DNA of 64,000 nt from Paenibacillus xerothermodurans (GTDB lineage Bacteria > Bacillota > Bacilli > Paenibacillales > NBRC-103111): positions 36,630 to 100,629 of the forward strand of contig NZ_NHRJ02000015.1 of assembly GCF_002220865.2 (NCBI RefSeq), in the 5' to 3' direction. Positions 36,282-45,346 of the stretch are shown here, one piece after another. The notes beneath the pieces were generated by a model that worked only from the letters and a program-made list of their open reading frames with translations, did not search any database and was not told where the DNA came from. Each line of letters begins with the position of its first letter. Position 1 is the stretch's first letter. The translations under genes and the position numbers were made by a program.

Positions 36282-36608
36282 ATGGTGAAAACAGAGGAAG
36301 AAAAATTGCTAGCCGTACTTTCGCACGTTTTATGCTTCGTAGCTCCTATTATCGCTCCGCTCGTTATTTGGCTGTTGAAGAAGGACCAATCGTGGTATGT
36401 AGGAGAGCACGCGAAGGAGTCGCTTAATTTTCAAATTTCCCTAGCGATCTACTGCTTTATATCAAGCTTATTGTCCATCATCTTGATCGGCTTCGTTCTT
36501 ATAATTGCGCTTAGCATATTTGGGTTGATTGTGGTCATTGTGGCCGCCGTCAGAGCCTACAAGGGCGAGATATACCGTTATCCGCTGTCCATCCGCTTGA
36601 TAAAGTAG
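36282..36608 (+). CDS. DUF4870 membrane protein
   Basis: From the ATG at 36282 (AGGAGG six bases upstream) the protein has 108 residues and three membrane helices. The family features are present: EEKLLAVLSHVLCFVAPIIA at the start, the W-Y-hEHAKESLNFQISL block (YVGEHAKESLNFQ) at the start of helix 2, and a short Tyr-rich tail (YKGEIYRYPLSIRLIK). DUF4870 proteins are small integral membrane proteins of unknown function. The gene lies between gltB and sinI and seems to be independent of both. Confidence 0.85.
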   Translation: MVKTEEEKLLAVLSHVLCFVAPIIAPLVIWLLKKDQSWYVGEHAKESLNFQISLAIYCFISSLLSIILIGFVLIIALSIFGLIVVIVAAVRAYKGEIYRYPLSIRLIK

Positions 36609-36681
36609 TAACAGCATTGGCGCGCCCTGCGGGTTTCTTGCCTGGGATTTTTTTGAAATATTTCAGTTATATGTGTTTCAA

Positions 36682-36690
36682 TTTGTCGGA
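36682..36690 (+). promoter_or_regulatory. Spo0A-like box upstream of sinI
   Basis: TTTGTCGGA differs from the Spo0A box TTTGTCGAA at one position. It lies about 170 bases before the SinI start. In Bacillus subtilis Spo0A directly controls sinI; whether this imperfect site works is unknown. Confidence 0.35.
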
Positions 36691-36858
36691 ATTGCGGTAA
36701 TAGTGTAATGATTCAATTTATGGGGGTAGAGAGGTAGTTTTTTATTGTATGAAATGTTAAAGTTTAGAAAATCTATCAACTTACCCTCTTTTAATCGGAT
36801 GCATGTGCGAATATTTGTACCAAACCAAGTTTTACCGAAATCTGGAGGGATGGAAATA

Positions 36859-36981
36859 ATGGCTTTTTTACGTGATACACTAACATCCGACAAGCATCTC
36901 GATGACAACTGGGTCCAACTGATGATAGCAGCACGCGACATCGGTCTAACGAAGGAAGAAGTCCGGATTTTCATTCAATAA
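36859..36981 (+). CDS. sinI: SinI-type anti-repressor
   Basis: From the ATG at 36859, with GGAGGG nine bases upstream, the protein has 40 residues. LDDNWVQLMIAARDIGLTKE matches the SinI/SinR dimerisation helix pair (LD-x2-W-x2-L...A-x3-G-x3-E). In Bacillus, SinI binds SinR and relieves its repression of matrix and exopolysaccharide genes. Upstream in-frame ATGs (36745, 36850) lack spacing or a ribosome site. It stands directly ahead of sinR, the same order as in B. subtilis. Confidence 0.85.
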   Translation: MAFLRDTLTSDKHLDDNWVQLMIAARDIGLTKEEVRIFIQ

Positions 36982-37142
36982 GTACAAAAACAAGACAATA
37001 ATCACACCAGTCATACATAAAATTTTTTGTCACAATGATAACGCTCTCAAACGTTATTTTTTTTATATTTTAGTGCCCTAAATGCAAATTTTTTGTTAAA
37101 ATATAGGGAGAGACGTCAGACCGCAAAAAAGGGGTAACTACC

Positions 37143-37472
37143 ATGATAGGCAAACGTGTGAAGCAAATGCGAATTCAAAAGGGACTCACGCTAACGGAAT
37201 TAGCTGAAAAGGCCGGGGTAGCAAAGTCCTATTTAAGTTCCATTGAGCGGGACATTCAATCGAATCCGTCCATTCATTTCCTTGAAAAGGTTTGTGCTGT
37301 TCTGGACGTGCCTCTTGAATCTTTTTTGCAGAGTAAAAACACTCGTTATCAGCAGTTGGATGAGGAATGGGTGGAATTGGTTCAGGAAGCTATGCAATCC
37401 GGGATCAGCAAGGAGCAGTTTTTAGAGTTTTTGCAGTATAACAAATGGCGGAAAGACCAATTACATAGATAG
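37143..37472 (+). CDS. sinR: SinR-type transcriptional repressor
   Basis: The 109-residue protein has an N-terminal XRE helix-turn-helix (MRIQKGLTLTELAEKAGVAK SYLSSIERD, in which helix 3 reads SYLSSIER) and a C-terminal SinI/SinR dimerisation segment (LDEEWVELVQEAMQSGISKE). This is the full SinR layout. In B. subtilis SinR represses the eps and tapA operons and is inactivated by SinI. Here the next locus, convergent and then divergent, encodes a polysaccharide-type pathway, which fits that role. Operator preference (GTTCTYT in B. subtilis) is presumed similar. Confidence 0.9.
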   Translation: MIGKRVKQMRIQKGLTLTELAEKAGVAKSYLSSIERDIQSNPSIHFLEKVCAVLDVPLESFLQSKNTRYQQLDEEWVELVQEAMQSGISKEQFLEFLQYNKWRKDQLHR

Positions 37473-37485
37473 CCCCAGAAACACA

Positions 37486-37526
37486 ATTAAAGCCTGCCGA
37501 CCTATTGGTCAGCAGGCTTCTTTAAT
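37486..37526. terminator. Bidirectional terminator between sinR and the glycan operon
   Basis: aattaaagcctgc..gacc (37486-37503) pairs with tggtc-agcaggctt..tttaatt (37506-37526) around tat. Both strands have A/T-rich ends. Confidence 0.85.
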
Positions 37527-39721
37527 TGATGGAAAGTTTCTTTCATCATGTCATAGCTTTGTTTAGTTCGTTCTCCATACTGTACTTTGTCCCAGGCCTT
37601 CCAGCGATAAATAGGGAGCTTAGTGACCGGGTATGTGGCCGAATCCTGATTGCCCAGACCGATGACACTGTTGTCCGAACGCTGAACGATCCAGGGCACC
37701 AATCGGATTCCTTCTGTCGTTTGCGCGAACAGCTTACCCTCCTTCTGGCCGTAACCGATAACCTGCAATGAGCTCGGATCAGAGAAACCTAACAGCATCC
37801 AGGGAATTCTCAGCTCAAGCGTTTGCCCTTGCATCTGCCACATCGCGAGGGAATTGAATTCAGGTGACTCGGGGTTGGTGGTACCTCGGGCAAGCTTTCC
37901 GGCAGAAACCTCTTCAAACGGATAATATTTCTTGGCGTCCGGTGGAGTTAGCTCCAGCCCGACCGCCAGCATCCAAGGATCGAACTTGCCGGAGTCATCG
38001 CTGAATTGCTGCGCGGTCACCGGCAGCATGCCGTACTGCTTGCCATACAGCCGTGTGTGCAGATTGTAATTGGAAGCGATCTTCAGCTCAGCCTCGGATT
38101 GCTTGCCAAGCTCAAACACCGTTTCCAAGCCCTCGTCCAATTGTTTGCTGCCGAGCTCCTTACCGTGTTTATTGCCTCCGGGCAGAGTATCTACTCCCAT
38201 GTACAGTATTTCCTTTGCCGGATCAAACGGTTTTTCCAGTTCAGCATGTATATACACGTATGCCTCATCGTGAGTCATGGTGATCTCTTTCCAGCCCGGC
38301 AACGCCTGGAGTGTCTGTTTTTCGTCCTTTTTCAACGATGTCCAATCGCTCGCATCACCGTCAATAATCAGTCGGTTTTCCTTACCGGCCATCTCGGCGA
38401 TTACTCCGAAGTGCTGCTCGTTGGTAAGCACGTTATGCCACAGCTTGCGGCGATTTTGCGGGATTTCGAAGTGCATCGTGTTCCACGTGCGTTTGAACCA
38501 TTCGTCCTGCCATGAAAAAACGATCGCACCGGCCAAGCCTTCATTGTAGATATCGTTGGTCAGAGATGCATTGATTAGGCCTTGGTTTTTCTCATTGTGT
38601 CCGCCTTGATGTCTACCCATCGATCCCAGATGTGCCACACCGAGCGAGGAAGGAACACCGTATTCGCTGATCAGCACCGGAATACCGGCATGGTGAGCTT
38701 TTAGCTCGCGCAGATAGCTTCTATATATGTTCGGGGTTCCGTCGGCTTCCTTCACATCGTGAAGCGTCTCATCCAGCCGGAAGAAATCAGGATAGTAAGG
38801 ATACGCGTGGAAGGATGCATAATATCCGGCTGACCAGTTATGGACCTGCAGATGGGTGGCGTCCACGCTCACTGCATCTTCGAGCACGAGGACTTCACCA
38901 GGGTGGCTCAGCGGATCTGTTGTGACCCAGTTGGTGAACGCCAGCGGGTGCTGCCATCCAAACTGCACTTCGTCCTTGGCTAGATGGTCAAGCATTTCCG
39001 CCAGCCAATTTTCAAAAGGTGTTGCGCCCGGCTTTACAGATACGTAGGTGCCTTCGAAGCCGGTCCTGTCTTGATGCTTTGCGTTGGTGGACTTCACCAT
39101 CTGCGGATCCCATTCCGTGCCGATATGCCACCCGACCAGATACGGACCTGCGTTATGCCGATAGCTTCCGCTAGCTTTGCCATATTCCGCGGGGATATCA
39201 GCCGTGCCATACACGGCCGCTACTGCGTTTAATATCTCCTTCTGGAACTTGTTGTATATATCATCGAGATACGCATCCCGCTTTTGAATGAGATCCTCTT
39301 CAGGGGACCACACGCCTTGAATAAAGTATAATGGTTGGTCTTCGTGCTGTTGGTTATACTCCACCAGAGCTTCGTAGAACACCGGTTGAAGAATCGTGTA
39401 GACACGAATTGTGTTGGCACCCATATCTTGAATCATTTTAAACCATTGCTGGTAGTGCTCCTTAGTGATGGGCAGCTGGCCCGGATCATAGCCGGGCAGT
39501 GCAGCGCCCAGATTGACACCTTTAATGAAAAATGGGGCCCATTCCCCGTTGTCGTAGATTTCCAGATGATCTGCCTGAGTGCGAAACTTGACCTTCAAAC
39601 CATCGGCGGATCGCACGGATTCGACTTTCTGGGCCGGCCAATAGTGCCATATAATGAGGCCGCTTATGAAAAGCAAAGCTAGACGGAGCAGCCATGTGGC
39701 CGCTGGTGTTGTCCGGGTCAT
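37502..39721 (-). CDS. Membrane-anchored TIM-barrel glycosidase/transglycosidase-like protein (paralogue 1)
   Basis: The 739-residue protein has an N-terminal signal anchor (residues 8-28) and an extracellular body. Residues 55-430 look like a clan-A glycoside hydrolase barrel: FFIKGVNLGAALPGYDP, then TIRVYTILQPVFYEAL. GWHIGTEWDP carries the presumed acid/base Glu203, and IPVLISEYGVPSS the presumed nucleophile Glu353. Residues 450-690 resemble a beta-sandwich carbohydrate-binding domain (IDGDASDWTSLKKDEKQTLQ). It is the last gene of the leftward operon and has a full-length paralogue at 48961. The family is close to GH5/GH72-type enzymes, but no number can be assigned. A role in remodelling the glycan made by the operon is inferred. 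AAGGAG precedes the ATG. Confidence 0.8.
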   Translation of the reverse strand: MTRTTPAATWLLRLALLFISGLIIWHYWPAQKVESVRSADGLKVKFRTQADHLEIYDNGEWAPFFIKGVNLGAALPGYDPGQLPITKEHYQQWFKMIQDMGANTIRVYTILQPVFYEALVEYNQQHEDQPLYFIQGVWSPEEDLIQKRDAYLDDIYNKFQKEILNAVAAVYGTADIPAEYGKASGSYRHNAGPYLVGWHIGTEWDPQMVKSTNAKHQDRTGFEGTYVSVKPGATPFENWLAEMLDHLAKDEVQFGWQHPLAFTNWVTTDPLSHPGEVLVLEDAVSVDATHLQVHNWSAGYYASFHAYPYYPDFFRLDETLHDVKEADGTPNIYRSYLRELKAHHAGIPVLISEYGVPSSLGVAHLGSMGRHQGGHNEKNQGLINASLTNDIYNEGLAGAIVFSWQDEWFKRTWNTMHFEIPQNRRKLWHNVLTNEQHFGVIAEMAGKENRLIIDGDASDWTSLKKDEKQTLQALPGWKEITMTHDEAYVYIHAELEKPFDPAKEILYMGVDTLPGGNKHGKELGSKQLDEGLETVFELGKQSEAELKIASNYNLHTRLYGKQYGMLPVTAQQFSDDSGKFDPWMLAVGLELTPPDAKKYYPFEEVSAGKLARGTTNPESPEFNSLAMWQMQGQTLELRIPWMLLGFSDPSSLQVIGYGQKEGKLFAQTTEGIRLVPWIVQRSDNSVIGLGNQDSATYPVTKLPIYRWKAWDKVQYGERTKQSYDMMKETFHQLKKPADQ

Positions 39722-39756
39722 GGTCGTGCGCTCCTTCGGTTCAGAATCAGATAATG

Positions 39757-40575
39757 CTATGCGAGCAGCCGACGTATCCGCGCTTCCAGCTCAACGGGCG
39801 AGAACGGCTTTTTCACCACATCGGATACTCCCAAATCGAAACATTTGCTGACTTCATGCTCCAGGCCGAGGTCGGTCAGTACCATGATTTTGCAGTGATT
39901 TCTCAGCTCCTTCGACTGTTGGATCCGGTGGATCAATTGATAGCCGTCAAGCGCCGGTAGGGTCAGTTCCGTAATGACGATATCGGGTGGCGTTTCATTG
40001 ATCAGATTCAGCCCCTCACGGCCGTCTTGTGCAGGGCGTACGTCATAACCCTGATGGCCGAGCCGGGCCTGCATAAAGTCGAGCAGATCGGTGTTTTGGT
40101 CGATCATGACGATCGAGGGTGCCTCATTGACATTAGCTTGCCGGCTGTACACGCTGATGTCTTGACCGGCTGAATCAGGCTCGCCCATCACCAGTGTAAG
40201 AAACTCGGCCATCGTTGCCTCACTAGGTTCAGCGCTCTCGGGGAACCCCGCAACGCCCATTTTGCCGGTTAAAAGCTCCGCGCCCTGCAAGTAATCTTTA
40301 ACTGATAACGACAGGAAATGCGCGTAAGCAAGAGTTTGTCCGGGCAACAGTATTACCAACGCTTTTTCCCATTCCTCGTAGCTTGATATAGCCGTCATGC
40401 TTGCATTTTCCATACCAAGGCGTGTTTCGAGATCTTGGAGCTCCACAGGGCCCATTTTGTGGACCTGTGCGATGATTACTCCGCACTCGGTGCATGCAGG
40501 GGCTTGCAGCAAATTCTGCACCTGTTGATTCAGACGGTTGGACAGATTGCTTTGGACCTTGGTTGGCGTCTTCAT
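39757..40575 (-). CDS. Protein with a C-terminal degenerate response-regulator receiver domain
   Basis: From the ATG at 40575 the protein has 272 residues. The first 145 are not recognised; they carry a Cys pair (CTEC) and helical segments. The last 120 form a CheY-like receiver (IVMIDQNTDLLDFMQARLGH, VVKKPFSPVELEARIRRLLA). The phosphoacceptor Asp is replaced by Glu in PDIVITELTLP, and the usual Asp-Asp pocket reads DQ. Thr (MVLTD) and Lys (KKPF) are kept. Phosphorylation is therefore unlikely, and the Glu may mimic the active state. The protein lacks an output domain after the receiver. Its position between the GT2 and glycosidase genes suggests a regulatory or scaffold role in synthesis. 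Confidence 0.75.
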   Translation of the reverse strand: MKTPTKVQSNLSNRLNQQVQNLLQAPACTECGVIIAQVHKMGPVELQDLETRLGMENASMTAISSYEEWEKALVILLPGQTLAYAHFLSLSVKDYLQGAELLTGKMGVAGFPESAEPSEATMAEFLTLVMGEPDSAGQDISVYSRQANVNEAPSIVMIDQNTDLLDFMQARLGHQGYDVRPAQDGREGLNLINETPPDIVITELTLPALDGYQLIHRIQQSKELRNHCKIMVLTDLGLEHEVSKCFDLGVSDVVKKPFSPVELEARIRRLLA

Positions 40576-40618
40576 TTTCGCAAACACACTCCTTCAGATC
40601 TAAATTGATGTTTCTACC

Positions 40619-42079
40619 CTATACCGCATGAGCTTTCGTCGAATTGCTCTGAGTGGTTTTTTCAGATGGGTTTGGCTTTTCGTCTTCCCAGCTGCGGCGC
40701 ACCATGTTGCCCCAGCTGTTGTTTTTGCGCAGATAGTCTATGTGACCCTGCAGCTTCCACAGGGCGTTCAACTGATCGTACCATAGGCCCATCAGCATCG
40801 AGTAGCCGATCATTCTCAGCACGTCCCGGGAACTCATCTTTTGACGGAACGCTATGTGCTCGATGATCAGCGCACCTGCGGTGAATACCAGCCCAATGAG
40901 CAAGTTTATCAATAGAAATGCAAGCAGTACTGGTAATTGGGTCATATCAAGAACGACATACGCGATGAGGGCGGCCAGGCCGGAGAGCTTGATATAGGGG
41001 CTTAAAGTTTCATAAATAAGTGTGTAGGGCATAGCAAGCCAGCCTATGATCTTGTATCTGGGAATGAACATCATCGCTTTGAAGTGGATAATATTCCACA
41101 GGTTTCCGCGAATCCAACGTCGGCGCTGCGTGCCGAGAACCGCTAACGTGTCGGGTGCTTGCGTCCAGCACACCGCGTCAGGGCAGAAAAGAATGCGGTA
41201 AGGCAGATTGTTTTGCAGCATGTAGCGGTGCAGCTTCATCACGATATTCATATCCTCGCCGGGACAATCCGCTTCGTAGCCGCCGACACGGATCAAGTAA
41301 TCCTTACGGAAGAGACCGAAGGCGCCGGATACGATCAAGAGGCCGTTCATGGAACTCCAGCCGATCCTTCCGCCCAGAAAGGCCCTCATGTACTCAACAT
41401 ACTGCATTGCGGGCAAGAGCTTGGATGACAAGCGCACCGAGGTGACACGGCCGTCGCGGACCGAACTGCCGTTAGCGATACGCACGTTGCCTCCGACAGC
41501 GATATGCTGTTCGGGATTTTCCATGTATACTTTGACAAGGCGGATCAGCGCGTCCTTCTCCAACACGGAATCCGCATCAATGGTGGAGATGAGCGGATAC
41601 TTCGCCACGTTGATACCTGCATTGAGTGCGTCCGCTTTACCGCCGTTGTCTTTATCGACAACGACCAGTTTCGGGTACTGAGGGTTCGTGTAAATAGCCT
41701 TTAAAGGCTTGGACTCCACCAAATTCCGGGATGCGGATAGCCGGGAGGGCGTGAGTCCGAATTCGTCCAACAGCACCTGGAGCGTGCGATCTTTGGAGCC
41801 ATCGTTCACCACGACGACTTCATACACCGGGAATTCCAGGGCCATTAAAGAACGTACGCTTTCGATGATGGTTAGCTCTTCGTTGTAGGAAGGTACCAAG
41901 ATGGAAACGGGCGGCACATATTCCGACCCCGCCAATTCCCGAAACCGGGCATACGAGGAGCTTTTGATTTGGGCGATCATTCCCTGCGAAGACATGGCCA
42001 GCACAACGAAATAAAATAAGCTGGACACTACGATCAAGCAGGTCGCGACATACCCGTAGTCAAGTAAAAAATGTCTCAT
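40619..42079 (-). CDS. Processive-type family 2 glycosyltransferase (polysaccharide synthase)
   Basis: From the ATG at 42079 (AAAGGAG six bases upstream) the protein has 486 residues. An N-terminal helix is followed by the GT-A domain: VSILVPSYNEELTIIESVRS near residue 58, VVVNDGSKDRT near 90, the metal-binding DADS at 168-171, GED at 274-276 and QRRRW at 318-322. Four to five membrane helices follow. D, DxD, ED and Q-x2-RW define processive enzymes such as cellulose, chitin and PNAG synthases. No PilZ domain is present. glmS heads the operon, so UDP-N-acetylglucosamine is a likely donor (inference). The product would be extruded through the membrane. Confidence 0.9.
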   Translation of the reverse strand: MRHFLLDYGYVATCLIVVSSLFYFVVLAMSSQGMIAQIKSSSYARFRELAGSEYVPPVSILVPSYNEELTIIESVRSLMALEFPVYEVVVVNDGSKDRTLQVLLDEFGLTPSRLSASRNLVESKPLKAIYTNPQYPKLVVVDKDNGGKADALNAGINVAKYPLISTIDADSVLEKDALIRLVKVYMENPEQHIAVGGNVRIANGSSVRDGRVTSVRLSSKLLPAMQYVEYMRAFLGGRIGWSSMNGLLIVSGAFGLFRKDYLIRVGGYEADCPGEDMNIVMKLHRYMLQNNLPYRILFCPDAVCWTQAPDTLAVLGTQRRRWIRGNLWNIIHFKAMMFIPRYKIIGWLAMPYTLIYETLSPYIKLSGLAALIAYVVLDMTQLPVLLAFLLINLLIGLVFTAGALIIEHIAFRQKMSSRDVLRMIGYSMLMGLWYDQLNALWKLQGHIDYLRKNNSWGNMVRRSWEDEKPNPSEKTTQSNSTKAHAV

Positions 42080-42092
42080 CGTGAACTCCTTT

Positions 42093-43292
42093 CTACGAGC
42101 TGATGGGGAGCATCTTAACGGGATGGCTGGCATATGGTTCGTTGAAGATGGTTTCGTACATGTGGGATAACTCATTGAAGTGCAGAATATGCCGAAAATC
42201 CCGGGATGCTAGCACGGCAGCGCGTTCCAGCTCGTCATGGATAGCATCCCATGCTGTGTCACGGGACTGTGCATTGTTTGCGCCGCTTGCCGCCTCGCAC
42301 AGCACCCGGAAGCCATCCAAGCCCAATTGGGCCAAGCTCTTTGCGCTGTAGTGCCTTACCCACCAGCTGTCATCCGATAGGCCGCGCTTCAACGCATCCG
42401 TAAATACAGGCAGCTTTTGAAGGCCTGCTGTTTTAATCGCCGCTGCCCGGATTTCCCAATCCGGGTGATAGATCAATCCCTCAATGCGTTTCTGAGGCAT
42501 TAGATGGGTATACTCAAGAAGTTGTTTGGATGCTTTGATACGGACTTCTTTGTGCTCGGATGAGGCCAGCCTTTCCAATACCGGGAACAATGCAGACTCG
42601 CTGCGGCCGGATACGCCGATCAGAGCAATGTTTATCAATTCCGCATCGTTCGACTGAAGTAAGTCAAGGTACACATGTGTCGGATCTAATGCAGAGGACG
42701 CTATGATATCCGCGATGAGCTGATGGCTCTGCGGGTGGTGTTTTGCCAGACGGAGTGCAAGACGGCGCAGCTCGCCATGCTCCGAGGCGCACTTGGCGGC
42801 GGCACGGGCGACCACGAACGCGGTGGAGCCCTCGGCTTCCTGCTCAAGCAGATTGATCAGCTCACCCGTGCATTCCGGCGCGCGCATGATCCCCAGATGG
42901 TAGGCTGCGTCAATTCGGTCCCAATGTCGTTTGCTGGCCAACCGCTCGCGTTCGAGCTCCACAAGTCCCATGTCCCTGCACAGCTTGGTCAGTTTACCGC
43001 GATGAGCTCCTTCAATAGTTTCGATCCATTCCAGCAGCTTCTTCTGTATGGCCTTCAGCTCCGCTTCAGCGAGCGGGCCGGGAGGGGGCAAAAGAGCCCC
43101 CGGGCCGTCTATGTTAATACTGAGGTATGCAAAGTAATCTTGATGCTTGTCCAAATAAAATGCGGTATCCTCTTCCAGCTTGCGGCTCTGTGCCCGAAGG
43201 ATGTACAAAGTGGACAACCCTCCGACGATGAGCACTCCTATTACGATGACCACATATAAGGCCGATTCCAATGATTCTAATGGGTCTGACAT
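42093..43292 (-). CDS. Membrane-anchored HEAT-repeat protein
   Basis: From the ATG at 43292 (GAGAGGAGACGAGACCGT upstream) the protein has 399 residues. One membrane helix (residues 11-32, LYVVIVIGVLIVGGLSTLYI) is followed by a coiled linker and a Pro-rich turn, then from about residue 120 a series of HEAT/armadillo-type helical pairs (HWDRIDAAYHLGIMRAPECT, EVRIKASKQLLEYTHLMPQK, DDSWWVRHYSAKSLAQLGLD). Such solenoids bind other proteins. It begins 28 bases after glmS and ends 13 bases before the GT2 gene, so the three are one transcript. A scaffold for the synthase is the likely role. Confidence 0.8.
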   Translation of the reverse strand: MSDPLESLESALYVVIVIGVLIVGGLSTLYILRAQSRKLEEDTAFYLDKHQDYFAYLSINIDGPGALLPPPGPLAEAELKAIQKKLLEWIETIEGAHRGKLTKLCRDMGLVELERERLASKRHWDRIDAAYHLGIMRAPECTGELINLLEQEAEGSTAFVVARAAAKCASEHGELRRLALRLAKHHPQSHQLIADIIASSALDPTHVYLDLLQSNDAELINIALIGVSGRSESALFPVLERLASSEHKEVRIKASKQLLEYTHLMPQKRIEGLIYHPDWEIRAAAIKTAGLQKLPVFTDALKRGLSDDSWWVRHYSAKSLAQLGLDGFRVLCEAASGANNAQSRDTAWDAIHDELERAAVLASRDFRHILHFNELSHMYETIFNEPYASHPVKMLPISS

Positions 43293-43320
43293 ACGGTCTC
43301 GTCTCCTCTCACACGTCTGA

Positions 43321-45150
43321 TTATTCGACTGTGACGCTCTTCGCCAGATTTCTTGGCTTGTCCACATCATTTCCGCGTGCCAGCGCAGCGTAGTATGCAA
43401 GCAGCTGCAGAGGGACAACGGAGAGCGTTGATGTGAGCAAAGCGTCTGTGCGAGGAATATAAATGACCTCATCGGCGGTCTTCGCCATTTCCATGTTACC
43501 TTCTAAGGCCACGCCGATGACATACGCTCCGCGTGCTTTGACTTCCTTGATGTTGCTGATTGTCTTTTCCAGCAGAGCTTCCTGTGTAGCGATCGCTATC
43601 ACCGGAGTGCCATCCTCAATAAGTGCTAGCGAGCCGTGCTTCAGTTCCCCGGCAGCGTACGCTTCGGAGTGAATATAGGAAATTTCTTTCAGCTTCAAAG
43701 AAGCTTCCATAGCTACCATGTAATCCAGTCCGCGACCGATGAAGAACAGGTGATTACGATCCGCCAATTCACCGGCGATACGCTGAATGGTTCTAGTATC
43801 TTCCAGCATGCCTTCTACTTGCTCCGGCAGCTTTTCCATGGTGGACAGCAGTTCCATGCGAGTCATAGCATCCATGGTGTTCAAGCTTTGCGATACATAG
43901 ATAGCGAACAAATATAGTGCAATCAGCTGCGAGGTGTAGGCTTTTGTCGAAGCTACGGCGATTTCCGGCCCTGCCATAGTGTACAGTACGTCATCAGCTT
44001 CTCTTGCTACCGAACTTCCGACAACGTTCGTGACCGCCATCACGCGCGCTCCGCACAGCTTAGCTTCCCTCATGGCTGCCAATGTATCGGCTGTTTCACC
44101 GGATTGGCTGACCGCGATGACCAATGTGTTCTCACGGATAACCGGCTGACGGTAACGGTATTCGGACGCTACATCAATTTCAACCGGAATGCGGGTCATT
44201 CTCTCAATGACGGCCTTTCCTACCAGCGCGGCGTGGTATGCCGTACCGCACGCCACCATTTGGATTTGCTGAATCTGGTGAATATCTTCTAATGTCATGT
44301 TGAGCTCCGGCAGTACGACACCCTTCGTTTCCTTGTCGATACGTCCCAACATGGTGTCGCGGTAAGCGCGGGGCTGCTCAGCGATCTCTTTTTGCATGAA
44401 ATGATCATAGCCGTCTTTCTCCGCACGCATAACGTCCCAATCTATGCGAAGCAGCTGTTTGGCGATGAAGTTGCCCTCCAAAGTCATTAGCTCAACTTTA
44501 TCGCGGGTCAGCACAGCCATCTCACCGTCACTGAGGATATACACATCACGTGTATGTTCCAGAATTGCAGGAATGTCAGAACCGATGAAGTTCTCGCCTT
44601 CACCGACGCCGATAATCAACGGGCTGGCCCATCTCACGGCGATCAGCTTGTCCGGCTCGTGCTCTGACAAGACGGCAATTGCGAACGCGCCTTTGATTCG
44701 ACTGACAGCTTTTTGCACAGCCTTAACTAGGTCGTTCTGGTAGTAATGCGCGATGAGGTGGGAGATAACCTCGGTGTCAGTTTCCGACAAAAAGTTATAA
44801 CCAAGCTGCTCCAACTCTTCCTTCAATTGCATATGATTTTCAATAATACCGTTATGAACTACCGATATTTTCATGCTTTGATCCGCATGAGGATGCGAAT
44901 TCTCGTCCGACGGCTTCCCGTGTGTTGCCCAGCGTGTGTGCCCAATTCCCGCGAAGCCTTCAAGCGGTTGAAGCTCCAGCTTGTTTTCCAGCTCGCGTAT
45001 TCTTCCTTTGGCTTTGCTTATGTGCAGGCCTTCTCCTGTATGTACGGCCACACCCGCTGAATCATATCCTCTGTACTCAAGCTTCTTTAAACCTTCTACT
45101 AAAATCTGCTGGGAGCTGCGCTTCCCGATATATCCGACAATACCACACAT
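43321..45150 (-). CDS. glmS: Glutamine-fructose-6-phosphate aminotransferase (isomerising)
   Basis: The 609-residue protein has the expected full length. Cys2 (MCGIVGYIG) is the glutaminase nucleophile, exposed after removal of Met. The N-terminal domain holds GIGHTRWATHGKPS and HNGIIENH. The two SIS isomerase domains hold ACGTAYHAAL, SQSGETADTLAA and, near the end, the DKPRNLAKSVTVE tail common to GlmS. It makes glucosamine 6-phosphate, the entry to UDP-GlcNAc for wall and polymers. The ribosome site is GAGGAGGATAC. No glmS ribozyme was seen upstream, in contrast to most Bacillales. Only 28 bases separate it from the HEAT gene, with no terminator. Confidence 0.97.
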   Translation of the reverse strand: MCGIVGYIGKRSSQQILVEGLKKLEYRGYDSAGVAVHTGEGLHISKAKGRIRELENKLELQPLEGFAGIGHTRWATHGKPSDENSHPHADQSMKISVVHNGIIENHMQLKEELEQLGYNFLSETDTEVISHLIAHYYQNDLVKAVQKAVSRIKGAFAIAVLSEHEPDKLIAVRWASPLIIGVGEGENFIGSDIPAILEHTRDVYILSDGEMAVLTRDKVELMTLEGNFIAKQLLRIDWDVMRAEKDGYDHFMQKEIAEQPRAYRDTMLGRIDKETKGVVLPELNMTLEDIHQIQQIQMVACGTAYHAALVGKAVIERMTRIPVEIDVASEYRYRQPVIRENTLVIAVSQSGETADTLAAMREAKLCGARVMAVTNVVGSSVAREADDVLYTMAGPEIAVASTKAYTSQLIALYLFAIYVSQSLNTMDAMTRMELLSTMEKLPEQVEGMLEDTRTIQRIAGELADRNHLFFIGRGLDYMVAMEASLKLKEISYIHSEAYAAGELKHGSLALIEDGTPVIAIATQEALLEKTISNIKEVKARGAYVIGVALEGNMEMAKTADEVIYIPRTDALLTSTLSVVPLQLLAYYAALARGNDVDKPRNLAKSVTVE

Positions 45151-45217
45151 GAAATTGTATCCTCCTCGTTGGTGTTTTTACTGGTAATGCTCACAACGCC
45201 CCTGATGCAAGTATGTT

Positions 45218-45297
45218 ATAACGAACGTTATCGAAAGTATAGCGCAAATGATAGTAAATTAGAAATCCATTAATCGTGATTTTTTCGTTTTAACGAA
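45218..45297. promoter_or_regulatory. Inverted repeats with AACGAA arms in the glmS/ubiA divergent region
   Basis: Two perfect inverted repeats occur: ATAACG-AA-CGTTAT at 45218-45231 and TTCGTT-TT-AACGAA at 45284-45297. A TATACT (minus strand, 45241-45236) that could be the glmS -10 lies next to the first. They are candidate operators for one regulator acting on both operons. Confidence 0.5.
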
Positions 45298-45346
45298 TAT
45301 TTTCTGGACAATTCCTCTGTAATTCTCCATAAAACGACGTAATATT

